From: Schistosoma haematobium
Lineage: Eukaryota > Platyhelminthes > Trematoda > Strigeidida > Schistosomatidae
Reading direction: 5' to 3'
DNA: 64,000 nt
Assembly (NCBI RefSeq): GCF_000699445.3
Contig: NC_067200.1
Span: forward strand, 16,188,510-16,252,509
Shown: one piece after another, positions 1 to 11,582 of the stretch
Layout: each line of letters starts with the position of its first letter
Position numbering within the stretch: position 1 is the stretch's first letter
Made by a program: the position numbers and the translations under genes
The notes under the pieces: generated by a model
What the model saw: only the letters and a program-made list of their open reading frames with translations
The model's database searches: none
Told to the model about the DNA's origin: nothing

Positions 1-1419
1 GCAATCTACTGAAGTGATAGAGTCTTTTTAATTAGTCTTCTGAGTCACAAAAGGAAAAATCAAAGGATTTGCTCAAGACGCCTGACGAGGACTGATGAAG
101 TAAATGTAAATACTAATAGTGAAAAAAAGGAAACATATCTAAGTATTAATCAATATTATACTCGTTGAGTTAGTTGGTTACAACCATGACTCATTAGCCT
201 AGTGGATAAGTCATTATCGTCTGAAGAGATGGTAATGAGTTTTAAATCTAACTGTGAACATCAATACTAAGATTCAGGTAAATTTTACTGTCCAGTCAAA
301 ATTGTATAAAAAGCTTGTCCAGGATATAATTAAGAGTTACTAACCTAAAAATTAATGATCATCCTAATTATTACTTTGCTCTTGGTCTAATACATGAAAG
401 AGAAGTAAAAGTGCAAAACATATTCGAAATTCTAAGGAAAAACATACCCGTTATATGAATAGGTTTACAGTCCATTATCAGGACTTATTGTTTCTATGTT
501 AATGATGCATTACATAAAACACGTTGAAGTTTTATAGACAAATGCTGATCCTTTATCAGCAGTATGATTGACTGAAGTAATTAGTAAATTCTAGCAATGA
601 TTATAACTACCAGTTAATATTTGATAAGAAAATGATCCATCTGGTACATTCAATCCGAAAAAAGTTTAACAGTTTAAGTTATCACTTGATCAGTAACGTC
701 AATATTTCATTGAGTTTATAGATTTAAAACAAATTAGAAAGCGCTGATTGAATTTAAAACTTGAAAGAATATTAAGACATGGTTCGATCTTCTGTAAACA
801 TTGATTAACGTACATATATTTATATCCAGCTTACATACTGCGTATATCTTATGAGCTTAACTTCTTTACGATGATCCTGTACTAGCTAAATGATACTGTT
901 TACAAATCATATGACCGTTATACACTATATATGTAAACCTAAGGTCAAGGTATTTTTAAGATATGAATATATTAAAAAGCAAATCCCCTGAAGTTCTATA
1001 ACCAAAAAATAGTTGCATATGAACTTCAAAGAAGCTTATATTAGTTGGTTAAATTTATAAAACCGTATACTATCATAAACTTCATCAATAAAAAAAAATA
1101 GGAGAAACTGTTTTTGGACAGTAGCTGGCAATATAATTCAGAACATGGTTTTCCTTCTATTTTGAAATACTTGTTTTTCAATTTTTATATGTCCCAGCGA
1201 AACTGGGTCTGACAGTAGTACTTACTATTCAAAATAAAGTCAGACAGTGTCATAACATTCGTTCAACAAGATCATCCAGAAATAGCGACTTATCGCTCCT
1301 ATCTTGAATAACCATTAAGAGGCAATAAAACTTCAACTAATAATTATATATAACTTTAAAAGCATGGTTTATTGATTAACCCATGTACCAAGTACAGATT
1401 TATGTTATTTTATTTTATT
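1..1419. other. No gene seen; AT-rich non-coding
   Basis: No open frame with recognisable protein content. A short stretch near 190-270 has weak tRNA-like character (a box-A-like start followed by a degenerate box B), as seen in old tRNA-derived SINEs, but it is too diverged to call. Probably intronic or intergenic sequence of the minus-strand FN3 gene region. Confidence 0.5.
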
Positions 1420-1910
1420 TCAACACATAGATAATGGTACAAAGAGGCACCAAATACATATGCGACACACAAATCTCATTCGATATGAGTGAGGGCTGTG
1501 ATACTGCCTGGGTGCCCAAACCGAAGCAGGTGGTTATCTTGGGGGGCCACTCCTCGAGCCTTCGACCTGAAGTTCTGATCCACAAGGCAGTGGAGCATCG
1601 TCAGGAGATGCAGTCCGATGAAAGCCAGTGACCAACAATTGGTTCATACGCCATTTGTTCCTTCAGGATACTGGAGCCCATGTGCAACATGGATTTGGTT
1701 TGGGATCCGGTTAAAGCGCCGGACATTCGCTTTTCGTCCTCTCATTTTCACAAACAACACCCCCGCCATGAGAAGACAGTGAGTAGGACTTCCCTGGCAG
1801 AGGCTATATACCCGTGGCCATGTGAGAGCATTTCGAGAGGGAGAGCGGACTCTCCCCACTCTCGGCCGTACCAGGGCATTTGGGGGCTATGTACTCAGCT
1901 TTGAGCCACA
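1420..1910 (-). repeat. Dispersed repeat with RTE-type 3' tail
   Basis: Read on the minus strand the element ends in a block of TTTTATTT-like repeats at about 1420. Just before the end is a conserved tail (a CGCATATGTATTTGGTGCC-type motif) that also occurs near 12530, 19200, 23850 and 51200. The body (about 1480-1905) is GC-rich compared with its surroundings. A block around 1485-1550 is closely similar to 51895-51965. The short open frames here do not look like a host protein. I infer a non-autonomous or 5'-truncated element mobilised by RTE-type machinery. Confidence 0.55.
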
Positions 1911-2859
1911 CTAATTGTATAATGTATAGCAATACTACCCGGATGCTGATATCCGAGTAGGTGAACAGAGTTTCTAATCGGGGACCTACTAGTTGAAAGC
2001 TAAGTGCTTAAAGCAATGAGCTACTATCGCTCTATTTATGTAAAAGTATACAAACATCTAAAATGTCTATCTGAAACGGTGATAATATTATCTACTTCTA
2101 ATGGAGATTTAAAAACTGAATATTAATTTGCACACAATTAGTTCAAAACTATTAAAAATACTTGAATCTCTGCCCACTAGTCTTGTACATAATGAACAGA
2201 TATAATTTAAAAACGTTAGACAAACAAACTGAAGTGTGGAAATAGTGGACGTTAACCAGTACCTAAATACGTACCCAACTTGAAAATATAATAAATACAT
2301 ATTTCAACCCCTAAATGTTGCCGATCATTGTATCTGTATTTTTTCCAACTATTTATAGATAAAGTATGATGAAGTTAGCGAACCTGAAATGGGATTTGCT
2401 TTTGAGATAACGATATCTGTCGAGAATTTTTTTAAAAAGTGAAGCACGAAATGAATTTTGTATCTAGATAATGTATTTGACTTTATCTGTTTTCATTAAA
2501 CACAAATGGCGTTGCACTAATAACATGAATGAAATATATTGAAAATAAATAAAATCTAGTAGACGCATTATTTAAATGTTGAGACAATATTAATCCTGAA
2601 ATTTGCGCCTAGATAAACATTTCATTGGTATTTCTTTCTTTTATGAAGAGTAGTTTATTACTTCATTGAGCTACACGTTTTAACCATGATAAATTACTAT
2701 GAATAGCGAACGACAGATGTATACAAATTTATTACCGAATTTGATGTAGTACAATAGGATTACCACATGACATTGGATTTAGCGTTGGGTCTAACATTTT
2801 CAATAACAGCTCACATAATTTAAATCAATAATTATCATCAGTTTTTCTGATGTTTGCAT
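1911..2859. other. No gene seen
   Basis: AT-rich sequence without recognisable coding or repeat structure. A 63-codon minus-strand open frame at 2109-2300 is hydrophobic but has no family resemblance, and I do not support it as an exon. Confidence 0.5.
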
Positions 2860-3250
2860 AATCCATACTGACAATTATCACGTGCTCACTAGTGACCAGC
2901 TTCAAGAGGAAATTTACGGAGTCCCAGTGAGAAGCTATGATCAATGGAGCTAAGCGGTGTAGGGTGTAAGGAAGACATCCATGGAACAAAATGGAAGATG
3001 GTAGCGCAATATAGTGGATTGATTGAAGTTAGACTTTTACAGCATGAGATCGCAGTCTGATGGTCTAGAACCTAAGGATTTGCGTACGAGGATGAAGGCC
3101 CTGGGTTCGATCCCAGGTTATAGGGTGATAAACGCGCATTGTTGAGGGATATAATACTAGGAAGAAATGGTCATCCATTCGTTTCAGGCTTTCAACAGCT
3201 GTTTAACTTTGATCATTTCACGATTTCAATAAAATTCAACCATTTCCATA
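2860..3250 (+). repeat. Diverged tRNA-related SINE
   Basis: A box-A-like segment (about 3060-3075) is followed by a good RNA polymerase III box B, GGTTCGATCC, at about 3104-3115. The downstream part (3130-3215) aligns with the hammerhead-bearing 3' half of the SINE copies at 37.5 and 45.4 kb, but the ribozyme core is degraded. The upstream portion (2860-2960) matches, in reverse orientation, sequence beside the SINE at 41.4 kb. An old copy. Confidence 0.6.
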
Positions 3251-3699
3251 ACCCATACTGTGAACTATGTTTACCGGTTAAAAACACGAAAATATTAAGA
3301 TCAAAGAATTATGGTATAGCTTTGCTTACCATTTCATAGATGTACATAAATTTGGAAGGTGGGTTCTGAACAGAAATAGTACAAACAAAAAAATTGTCAA
3401 TAACAAGGCATATTAATTAACAGCATAAGTTTTTCCTATCAATATAATCAGTGATGGTGATATGTAAAAATTTAATTCTCAACCAACAATAAAATTATTT
3501 ACCAATGACGTATTATCTTTTTTATTTCGTAGTAAGTAATGTATCGTGAAGTAAATAAAAAAATTATATTATTCATCAAATTAGACACCAGCGAAACCGT
3601 TTTCTACGATATCATTTTCTTAGGCTGCTCAATCGTATTCCGAGTTCCTTTCATACGTAGCATTTAATAGTAAAATAGAGGAGTGTTACACATATAAAA

Positions 3700-3900
3700 A
3701 ATAATCGAACTTCGGTAAGGGGTTGCAGAGACTGATGAATTTCACTGAAACCATAAACCATCTAATTTAGACCACCACTGAAAACCTGGAAGCACTGGAC
3801 AGCCATTTGGTCCTAGTTTGGGGATCCTCAGCAGTGCACATTCACGATTCCGCATGGGAGACTCCAGCCCAGAGTGTCCACTAAATTTCATTCAAACCAC
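3700..3900 (-). repeat. SINE with hammerhead-like core (minus strand)
   Basis: Reverse-strand copy of the same SINE family. The minus-strand reading contains CTGAGGA (3832-3826), which fits the hammerhead consensus CUGANGA. The downstream GAAAC box is mutated (near 3806-3810), so the ribozyme is probably dead. The family's 3' part, ending in a 'GGTGGTCTA' motif, is recognisable at 3770-3790. Confidence 0.65.
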
Positions 3901-4029
3901 CATCATTTGTTTATTCTGAGTACATTATTGAGGACAGAGAATGAGATTGAAGTTCTCCTTTTATCCAGCGGCATTCAACTGTGTAAGATCGTATACTACC
4001 GTTTAACTATCTTCGAGAATTTTTGAAAC

Positions 4030-4215
4030 ACTTTATAAACAGGATGTACTAGACGGCTCAGTGGTCAAAGGTTAGGCGTTCACACTCGCTACAATATGTC
4101 TAGGGTCCGATCAACGGTGGTTCGTGGATGCACATTACTCAGAAGGTCGAAATTAGGATAAAACTGCCATCTAGTCCTAGAACTAATCTCCATAAAAGCC
4201 CTATAATAATAAGAA
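4030..4215 (+). repeat. Degenerate SINE copy
   Basis: Aligns with the same family: a box-A-like 'GGCTCAGTGGTC' region near 4053-4065, a decayed box B near 4100-4115 and a hammerhead region near 4140-4175 in which the CUGANGA core is lost. Much older than the copies at 37.5 and 45.4 kb. Confidence 0.55.
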
Positions 4216-5742
4216 TAATATTTATCAAATGGCAGAGGATTAATTAAAGTACAAGTTCATATAGGTAAGTAACAGTCCTTGTAATACTAACGTAATACTA
4301 AGTTGCAAATTAATGGATGTGCGATTTAAATATAGAGTCATATTAGAACCTGACAGAAAGAATTTGATTATCTTTCAACATCACATAGAAAGACCATAGT
4401 AATTACCCAGTGATTATTAAACGCTGAGACCACAATTTTCGAAGGACATACGAGCGACGCTCGAATGACCATGAGGTGTCCAACTACTTATTAGGGCTAC
4501 AGCAAGGTTACATATCACTGTGAGGAATTGTACGATTGATGTTTAAGGTTCGAAATTAGATTAAACGTATTCATCACGAAATGGCATCCACTAAAATACC
4601 AAAATACTATTTGGCCAAATGGATGAATAAATTTCACGAAAAAATCGACCCATTACCTTAAATCTGATGGGTTCGGCCATAAATCATAATCTTGCCTAAT
4701 TAACCAAAAAAATCTTAGCTTTACGAGATTAGCTGCACCCTGAATACTTTGGTAGAAATGTCGTTGACCATGATGTTGAGCGATAGTGATACTTATTCTA
4801 TGGAAAAACACTTACTTGGGTACCGTAGATGCGATTTAAATCGCATCCAGTAGTTTCTGTCTATTACCTCTAGTCACCGAATCTATAAAAACTGCTTTGA
4901 CGTGACTGAGCATGTCCAAGTATTAAGTATTTCTGATTTCATCTTAAAATGCAACGCAGAATTTATCACCTCAATGTAAACTGATTGTTTGAGTGTTTCC
5001 AAAATTACTTAAATGAATAACAATCTATCACTCATGAGTAGTACATCTGACATTAATAAACCATATATTCAATATTTTATTAGTAGAGATGGTTTAACTA
5101 AAGATACACCAACGATGTAAAAATTATTATCCTGTACATTAGCTATTAAGGTTGTATAATTATCACTTTATTGAATCAATGTACTGAGTGTTATATGCAT
5201 ACATTTTAGAATTCCACACTGCATATGATGAATAGATTAGATATATCTTAACTCAAATTACAAAATAATTAAACTGACCAAAGAGGACAATTGATAATAA
5301 TCATCGTATTAAATTTAAACAGCTACACCCAGTGTTCGCTTTGATGGTTTATGTAGAAAATTTTATCATAAAAATAGTTTTTGTTACAGACTAGAATTAA
5401 CTGTGGCATTAATGAGAAACACAGACCATTGGTTATTTTGCTTTGGCTAGGGACTGCTAAACAATGTGAATTTACCAACCTACAGATTTTCTGATTTCGT
5501 AGTGCGTATGATACTCTAAGGCGACTTTGTAACGATTCAATGGTCCAGTTTTTAATCCAGTGTAGAGTTGTGAGTACAAGCTAGAATGAAACATCTATCT
5601 GATGTACTCTGGTTCTCATTAATGCTTCAAGTGACGCCGATCTTCTATCTTTGAATCGAAAATATTTTCGGAAAATGCAGAAATATAGTTATGAAATGAT
5701 TATTTTTCTTTCGTTTATTTGAGAAAAAATAACAAAACTAAC
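4216..5742. other. No gene seen
   Basis: About 1.5 kb of AT-rich sequence. I see no exon with a convincing protein family match and no clear repeat on either strand. Confidence 0.5.
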
Positions 5743-5995
5743 CGATCCATTATCTTCTGTGAATAAATATCTTCATTAATTATTGATTTATTATTGATTT
5801 TTCCCCTTGCGATATTATTATAAATATCATTATTCTTGGGGATAGTGCTTCTTTCAATAAGACCATAATATAATAAACCGAATGAGGATATAGCCAATAT
5901 GAACAATGACCACAAGATACAACATGTGATCAAAATGATAGTAGCTAATAAGTAATACCATACATTTGAAATGGAAAAAAAGTTTATGAGGAAAT
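5743..5995 (-). CDS. Possible transmembrane exon of the FN3 gene
   Basis: A minus-strand open frame of about 85 codons contains a very hydrophobic stretch of some 35 residues (core WYYLLATIILITCCILW...), followed by a polar, Asn/Lys-rich segment with several tyrosines. It ends in front of a plausible donor (G|GTTAGT at 5742). It lies downstream of the FN3 exons on the same strand, where a membrane-spanning exon of a receptor would be expected. Against it: no clean acceptor AG is visible between the upstream in-frame stop and the hydrophobic core. It could be chance; AT-rich DNA often yields hydrophobic frames. Confidence 0.25.
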
Positions 5996-7259
5996 AGATC
6001 AATAGTTAAAGTTTAACTATATAGTACCAAATATTTTTTTTATTATAATGAACAATAAACCATACCACTGATTCTGTATCAACGATGGGAATGGTTTTTG
6101 TAGCTTAATAGTATTGTCAGAGACATTTAAGTTAAATAATTGTTATAATTAGGGCAATATGAATCTAGTTGCGTTACTAATAAGTTTTCAATTAGTTACA
6201 CTTTTGAACATCAAACACAACATGTTGTGACATGTGTTGATGAAATAACTGGTGGAAAGATTAATTAACGAGCTTATACGACATGTACACACTATTATAT
6301 CTGTTGTCTTATTTGTTTCACTACGTTATATAAAATATATTCAAGACTATGTAAGTAGCTGTATGGTAATAAGATTAAGAAGTAGATTATTGAAAATGGT
6401 TTTAATTGTGACAATTGGGTGATCAAGGTCTGATCTCCAAGATACACATAACCTTTCTTACGATTGAGGATAAATTTTGCTTACGAATGCCAAATGTCGT
6501 AAAAAGCTGATAAATGTGTCTGTCTGTTTTCTGCTTACTTCGCCAACATATTTCAATCAATATATTTTACAGTGTAACAGCGAATTAACGTACTTATAAA
6601 GTGATTATTTTATTACTGATATACAAACGTACTGTCAGACAGTGTACGTCCATGGATTATTTTCGACGTGGTATATCCATATTTCGTGTAAGTACGTAAT
6701 TGCATACTAACAAAAGAAAAGAAAAGAATTAAATATGCATGAGATGAGTCGTATACAAACTATTGATGATAGCCAAGAAGCAAAGAACAGTTTATTTCTC
6801 TTGATTTAGGACCTCGTAACAAAATTTATTGATAAGTACACAAGAAATTGAACAAAATGCCATCAAATACGCAAGTAAGCGAACAAATAAAAATCATAAT
6901 TTCGTCAATACAAAGGATTGAATTATCTGGCTACCTGTCAAAATTGAATGGTTGTTTATGAAATGTAGTTTAGTTGTGGACATGGTCCTCCTGTGTTGTT
7001 TGCCTAGACGAAGAAAGAGTTGACAGATGATGTCAAATAGATTCTAAACTTTTGCTGAATTTATGAGAAATACTACCCATAAACAAATTTTTGATATGGA
7101 CTGTGCTCACGCAGAAATATCAATACTGAATATTACCTCAAGTTTGAAAATTTAACATAACAAGGCCAGAAATTCAAGAACGACTTCTTGTTACAGGGAA
7201 CATTATTTGATTAGTTGTCCACGAGCTCAGATATTATTACACTTGTTTCTAGACGGGAT
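5996..7259. other. No gene seen
   Basis: AT-rich non-coding sequence with no recognisable exon or mobile-element protein. Confidence 0.5.
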
Positions 7260-7339
7260 ATGCCAAAGTCTTGATACACACAGGAGTTTCCTTTGCGAAA
7301 TAACAGTCAATTAAACTGCAACCATAATTCATAATAAAG

Positions 7340-9990
7340 TTAAACGACTTTACTTGTGATGTTAGGAATTATATTTAGTAAACTATTCGCTGGACGTTGA
7401 CTGCTTTTCTTTATATTTGCAGCAATACGGAGAGATAGACCTGTATAGCTGATGGGAATAGGCGCTTGTAATATTTTAATCTCCAATACTTTTGGGTTTC
7501 GTAATGCAAGTGTATAATGCAATCCTTTTTCAGTCAACCGTCCCTGCCTACCCTCAGGTGCCGAGGTCTTCATAATCCAGTCGACCACCAGAAGAAAGAG
7601 GGAGAGTAAGCAGCCTTGTCTGACTGCGGTCCTCACTTGGAATGCGTTTGTCAGCTGTCTTCCATGCACGACTTTGTCGTGAGGTCTGTCGTATGAATTT
7701 TGGATGATGTTGACTATCTTCTCAGATACACCATAGTCTCGAACAAGTTTCTATAAGGTTCTCCTATCCACACTGTTAAACGCCTTCTCATAGTCCATGA
7801 AGTTGATGTATAGTGACGAGTTCCACTGAATTGATTGTTCAACGATGATCCTTAGTGTTGCGATTTGGTCTGTGCACGACCAGCCCTTACGGAATACAAC
7901 CTGTGGATCTCGAAGTTGGGCGTCTACTGAATCGTTCATCCAGTTCAGTAACACTATTTTTTCTGGTGCCGACAGTAGTGTGATGCATCTGTGGTTTCCA
8001 TATTTGTTCAGATCTCCTTTCTTTTCTTCCTTGATGAGATATTCTTCTTTCCAGTCTATCAGCACTTGTTCCTCCCCCAAGTCTTCCTGAATAGAATGTG
8101 GGGCATCTGTGCAGTGGATTCTGTCTGAATTCAGTGCTTCAGCTGGTATGTTGTCAGGTTCTGCTGCTTTCCCACTCTCGATTTGTATGATGGTCATCCT
8201 GATTCTTTCGATCGTTGGTGGAGTGACATTGATAGGAATGTCTGTAGGTGCTGCTTTGATATCCGGTAGATCCAATGGAACTAACCTATTTAAGAGTTCC
8301 TCAGTGTTCTACCCATCTGTTTCTGTGTTCTTGAATCCCATTGATTGTCTTGATTTCTTCGTCTTTGACTGGTCTCTATGGTTTACTATATTTCCGTGCC
8401 AGTTTCTTCGTTATATCATATGGCTGTCTGATATTTCCATCTCTTGCGGCTTTTTTCGTTGTCCTTGCTAGGTTTTCCACGTATTTCTGCTTGTCAGCTC
8501 GAATTTACTTCTTCACTTGCTTGTTTGCTTCTGCGTGAGCCTTGAATTTCTCTGCTCGCGATCGACTACTGTTTGCTGCTGCCTTCTTGAATCTTATCCA
8601 AGGTTTCCATAGAGATATATTCCTTATCAAAATAGTTCTTGCGACCCAGAACCTTCTGACATGTTGAATTTAGTCCTACGATTTTCCATATTATTATTTT
8701 TTCTATATATGACTGTAAATGGTTGAAACGAAGACTAAAGGTATATTTCAAGTTATCAAAATACTTCTTGCGATCCAGAATCTCCTGACATGTTTAAGTT
8801 ATTGCTCCTTTGATACCATCCCAATTGTCCTTTATTGTAGTTTCTTCTTCCTTCAGTAGATCCTGTTGTTGAGGACTAACCTGAATTCGATGAGTTTGTC
8901 AGTATCTCGTAGGAAGGTTATGTTGAAACTTTCTACTGCTGTTCCTTCAGTTGATAGTTCTTCTTTAGTTCCAGTTCCATCTTGGCAACCACCAGGTGGT
9001 GATCTGAAGCTATATCGGTTCCTCTCCTGGTTATCAAGTCTTCCATAAATACAAACGTGATCGATCTGATTCTCTGTGGTGTGATCCGGTAAGACCCATG
9101 TAGCTTTATGAGAGAATATTGTACCACCTACAACCAATTTATTGAATGCACATAGGTTTGGAAATCTCCCATCATTCTCGTTTCGCTCTCCTAGTCCATG
9201 TCATCCCATGGTATCTTCGTATCCCATGTTTTCCATTCCGAATTTGGAGTTCAGGTCTCCATTCAGGATGGTCATATCTTTTGCTGGGCACTTCGCTATG
9301 ATCGGTTGCAGCCTCTCATAGAACTGTCCTTTATCGTCGTCGTTGTTATAATTGGTTGATGCATAACATTGGATAACATTCCTTGTGATTTCTTTCTTCT
9401 TTGTTTTGAATGATGTTTCGATGATCCTGGATCCGTGAAATATCCATCCAATAAGTGCTTTACGTGCCTCTTTGGACAGCATCAGAGCAACTGCCTTAGT
9501 ATGTAGAGGATTTTTTCTTCGTGATCGGAGTACATTAGCCTCTCTCCCGTATCTAGCTTTCGCTGTCCAGCTTGGTTCCGATAGTTTTCCCTGATTACGA
9601 GAAACCCCAAGTTGCATCTCCTCATATCAATTGCTGTTTGACTGATCCTCCCGGTCTTCCACATTGTCGGAACATTCCGTGTACCTATATTAATTGTTGC
9701 TCTGGTTGTCAGAAGGGTGATCGGCCTCGTGACTTCCGAAGAATATCGGCTTTCATCATGAGGGTTCATAATTCTTCTGAATGAAGATCCTTCAACTCCC
9801 ACGGCAGAGTTTAAATTGTTTATTTTGGTTGTTGTTTGTTTAGCAAGGTTGTTTACTACGAGATGGGGTTGCAGACCCTATTCCCAACCCTCTTCATTTA
9901 CCTGGGTTTGCGACCGGCAGTAAATATAGAAGGGCTCCAGGTGGAGTTTCTTAGTGTTATGACGGTTAGCGTTTGATAATTGACACTCGC
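7340..9990 (-). mobile_element. Decayed RTE-type non-LTR retrotransposon (endonuclease + RT)
   Basis: Minus-strand pieces in several frames form the order expected for an APE-endonuclease/reverse transcriptase polyprotein. The N-terminal endonuclease start lies near 9780-9500, with a block like the conserved N-x-GTWN segment but with Trp replaced. Next come a GDFN-like block (LNGDLN, about 9270), QIDH (about 9060) and SDHH (about 9010). The RT follows: PDNIPAEAL (about 8140), the DYEKAFNSVD block (about 7780) and GVRQGCLLS (about 7620). The catalytic Y/FADD block and the C-terminus are missing, because the frame changes to unrelated sequence near 7550. Stops and frameshifts occur throughout. 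The segment 9800-9990 looks like its 5' untranslated region. Clade assignment (RTE, SR2-like) is from memory of schistosome elements. Confidence 0.8.
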
Positions 9991-10308
9991 AGTAGGATTT
10001 GATTCTACCGGCACTCGAAACTAGATAACATACTATTGGTTACTATGTGGTGACTGAATATTATGTTATATATATCAGTAGTTACAGCACTACAATATAT
10101 GTTCTGAATTGTAAATGATTGCACGTTAAACAAATGCGGAAAACGTTTTTAAAATGTAGTCGTACAAATCATATAGGGACATCATGTAATCGATTGCTAA
10201 TATATGTAGTTTTGAATAAATGAATGTATAAAATGTTTCACTGATAGTTCCTAAAAATAGACCATGTGAAAGCTTATTGTGAAGGAAGCAACTTAAATAA
10301 TCGATAGA
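9991..10308. other. No gene; weak tRNA-like motif
   Basis: A tRNA-like box B (GGATTTGATTCTACC) at about 9998-10012 lies just upstream of the RTE element's 5' end. It may belong to an old SINE. Otherwise nothing is recognised. Confidence 0.35.
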
Positions 10309-10420
10309 TAATATATTTGTAATATCCTAACAAGTAGGAAAATTAGATTTTCTGACGTTTGGTGACTCAGTGTAAGCCAGTTCTTCAGAGAATAAATAAC
10401 CAAATCAAAATTTATTTAAG
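10309..10420 (+). repeat. Partial copy of the 136-bp inverted-repeat element
   Basis: Matches 10558-10660 closely: it begins ATAATATATTTGTAATAT and continues through a TTTTCTGACGTTTSGTGACT block to 'GAATAAATAACCAAAT'. The right terminal repeat is absent. Confidence 0.6.
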
Positions 10421-10555
10421 TTTAAATAGTAAAACGGAACAATAAGAATCTCTAGCCTAAAATTGAATAAGATGTAACTAGCCAGATATTTTGGAATTTA
10501 ATGTTTAATTAAGATAATTTCGAATAAATTGAGCATTGGGTTGATTGTTATAAAT

Positions 10556-10691
10556 AAAAATAATATATTTGTAATATCCCAATGAGTAGAAAATTGGATT
10601 TTCTGACGTTTCGTGACTTAGTGTAAGTCACTTCTTTAGAGAATAAATAACCAAATTAAAATTAATCCAATATTACAAATATATTATTTTT
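10556..10691. repeat. Small element with 22-bp terminal inverted repeats
   Basis: The left end (10556-10577) and right end (10670-10691) are perfect inverted repeats of 22 bp (AAAAATAATATATTTGTAATAT). They enclose about 92 bp that also occurs at 10327-10415. No coding capacity. The structure resembles a MITE or a folded remnant of a larger element's terminal repeat. Confidence 0.55.
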
Positions 10692-11279
10692 GTTTAATTA
10701 AGATTCTAACATATTAACCGGTATTTTATCTTGTATTAGCTAATTAGAGTAAAATGGACACACTTACCTGAACTAAGGTTTGACAAGACGTAAACTATTC
10801 TTAGGTTTTTTGTGAACCACTAATAAAATATTTATAGTTGTGATAACTTTACTGTATACTACTACCGATTTAAAATGGGTATAAATCATACAACTTCGAT
10901 AAAGATTTCTGTTGGCCAAATACTTTTATATTTAACGATAAATATATTAGACGAAGGGATACTGTATAACACTTTTATAGAAATCAAAATTAATGACACT
11001 GACGTCGCTCTTCCCGTTTTTTGCTGATAATTAAAAACTAGGATGAAAAGAATAAATCCTCTTTTGCCGTGTTTTATTTCAACTAAATAATAATATTTGT
11101 TCAGTCATGTAGTTGGTTCTAAGCAATACCTGTTTCATTACTGCACAACTCATTTATATGTTTTGGTGTAAATATACAAGACGAAAAAAACGCGAAATGG
11201 TGATGTCTAAATACAAACGTTTTAAAATCATGCTTAATTTTTAGTAGAATTAAAACACAGCGTTTTTGTTCCTTGTTAG
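10692..11279. other. Intron-like sequence before the plus-strand FN3 exon
   Basis: No coding features seen. The final 20 bases before 11280 are T-rich and end in TTGTTAG, a plausible splice acceptor for the following exon. Confidence 0.4.
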
Positions 11280-11582
11280 GTCCAAATACACCGGTCAATC
11301 TATCTATCAGCCATATATCACCGAACAAACTGACCTTACACTGGCAAAATCCACCACAACATCCAGCCTTTGATGTTCACTGTTTTTGGGTGTACAAACG
11401 TGAATCGATCCATCTGATGAGTGGGTTGGACGAGTACAGAATTTGTGATGTTTCGAATGAACTTATTTTGACATCACTGATACCGGGAAGACAATACACT
11501 TTGTATATGAGATCTGAGGATTCTGTGTATGGATTACATAGTGATGTGTCTAATGCTATAAGTGCAACAACCTATCCATCAC
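11280..11582 (+). CDS. FN3-domain exon on the plus strand
   Basis: A 303-bp exon encodes one whole fibronectin type III domain. The start resembles GPNTPVNLSISHI. The B-strand tryptophan is in 'LTLHWQNPP', and the typical 'L-x-PGRQYTLYMRS' segment and a 'YGLHSD' F-G turn follow. It is bounded by TTGTTAG|G at 11279 and C|GTAGGT at 11583, and both junctions are in phase 1. It is clearly homologous to the minus-strand exon at 23435-23740: same GP...N start, shared cysteines, same YG-x-x-SD and TTYP ends. It therefore belongs to the same exon family but lies in the opposite orientation. No neighbouring plus-strand exon was found. It may be an inverted exon, part of a second receptor gene, or an assembly inversion. 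Confidence 0.75.

Noticed and set aside
1680..1904. 74-codon plus-strand frame and its minus-strand partner
   Set aside because: Both lie in a dispersed repeat; frames like this recur in repeats and show no domain.
3060..3130. Possible tRNA gene (good box B)
   Set aside because: No cloverleaf can be drawn with matching acceptor arms; downstream sequence matches the SINE family.
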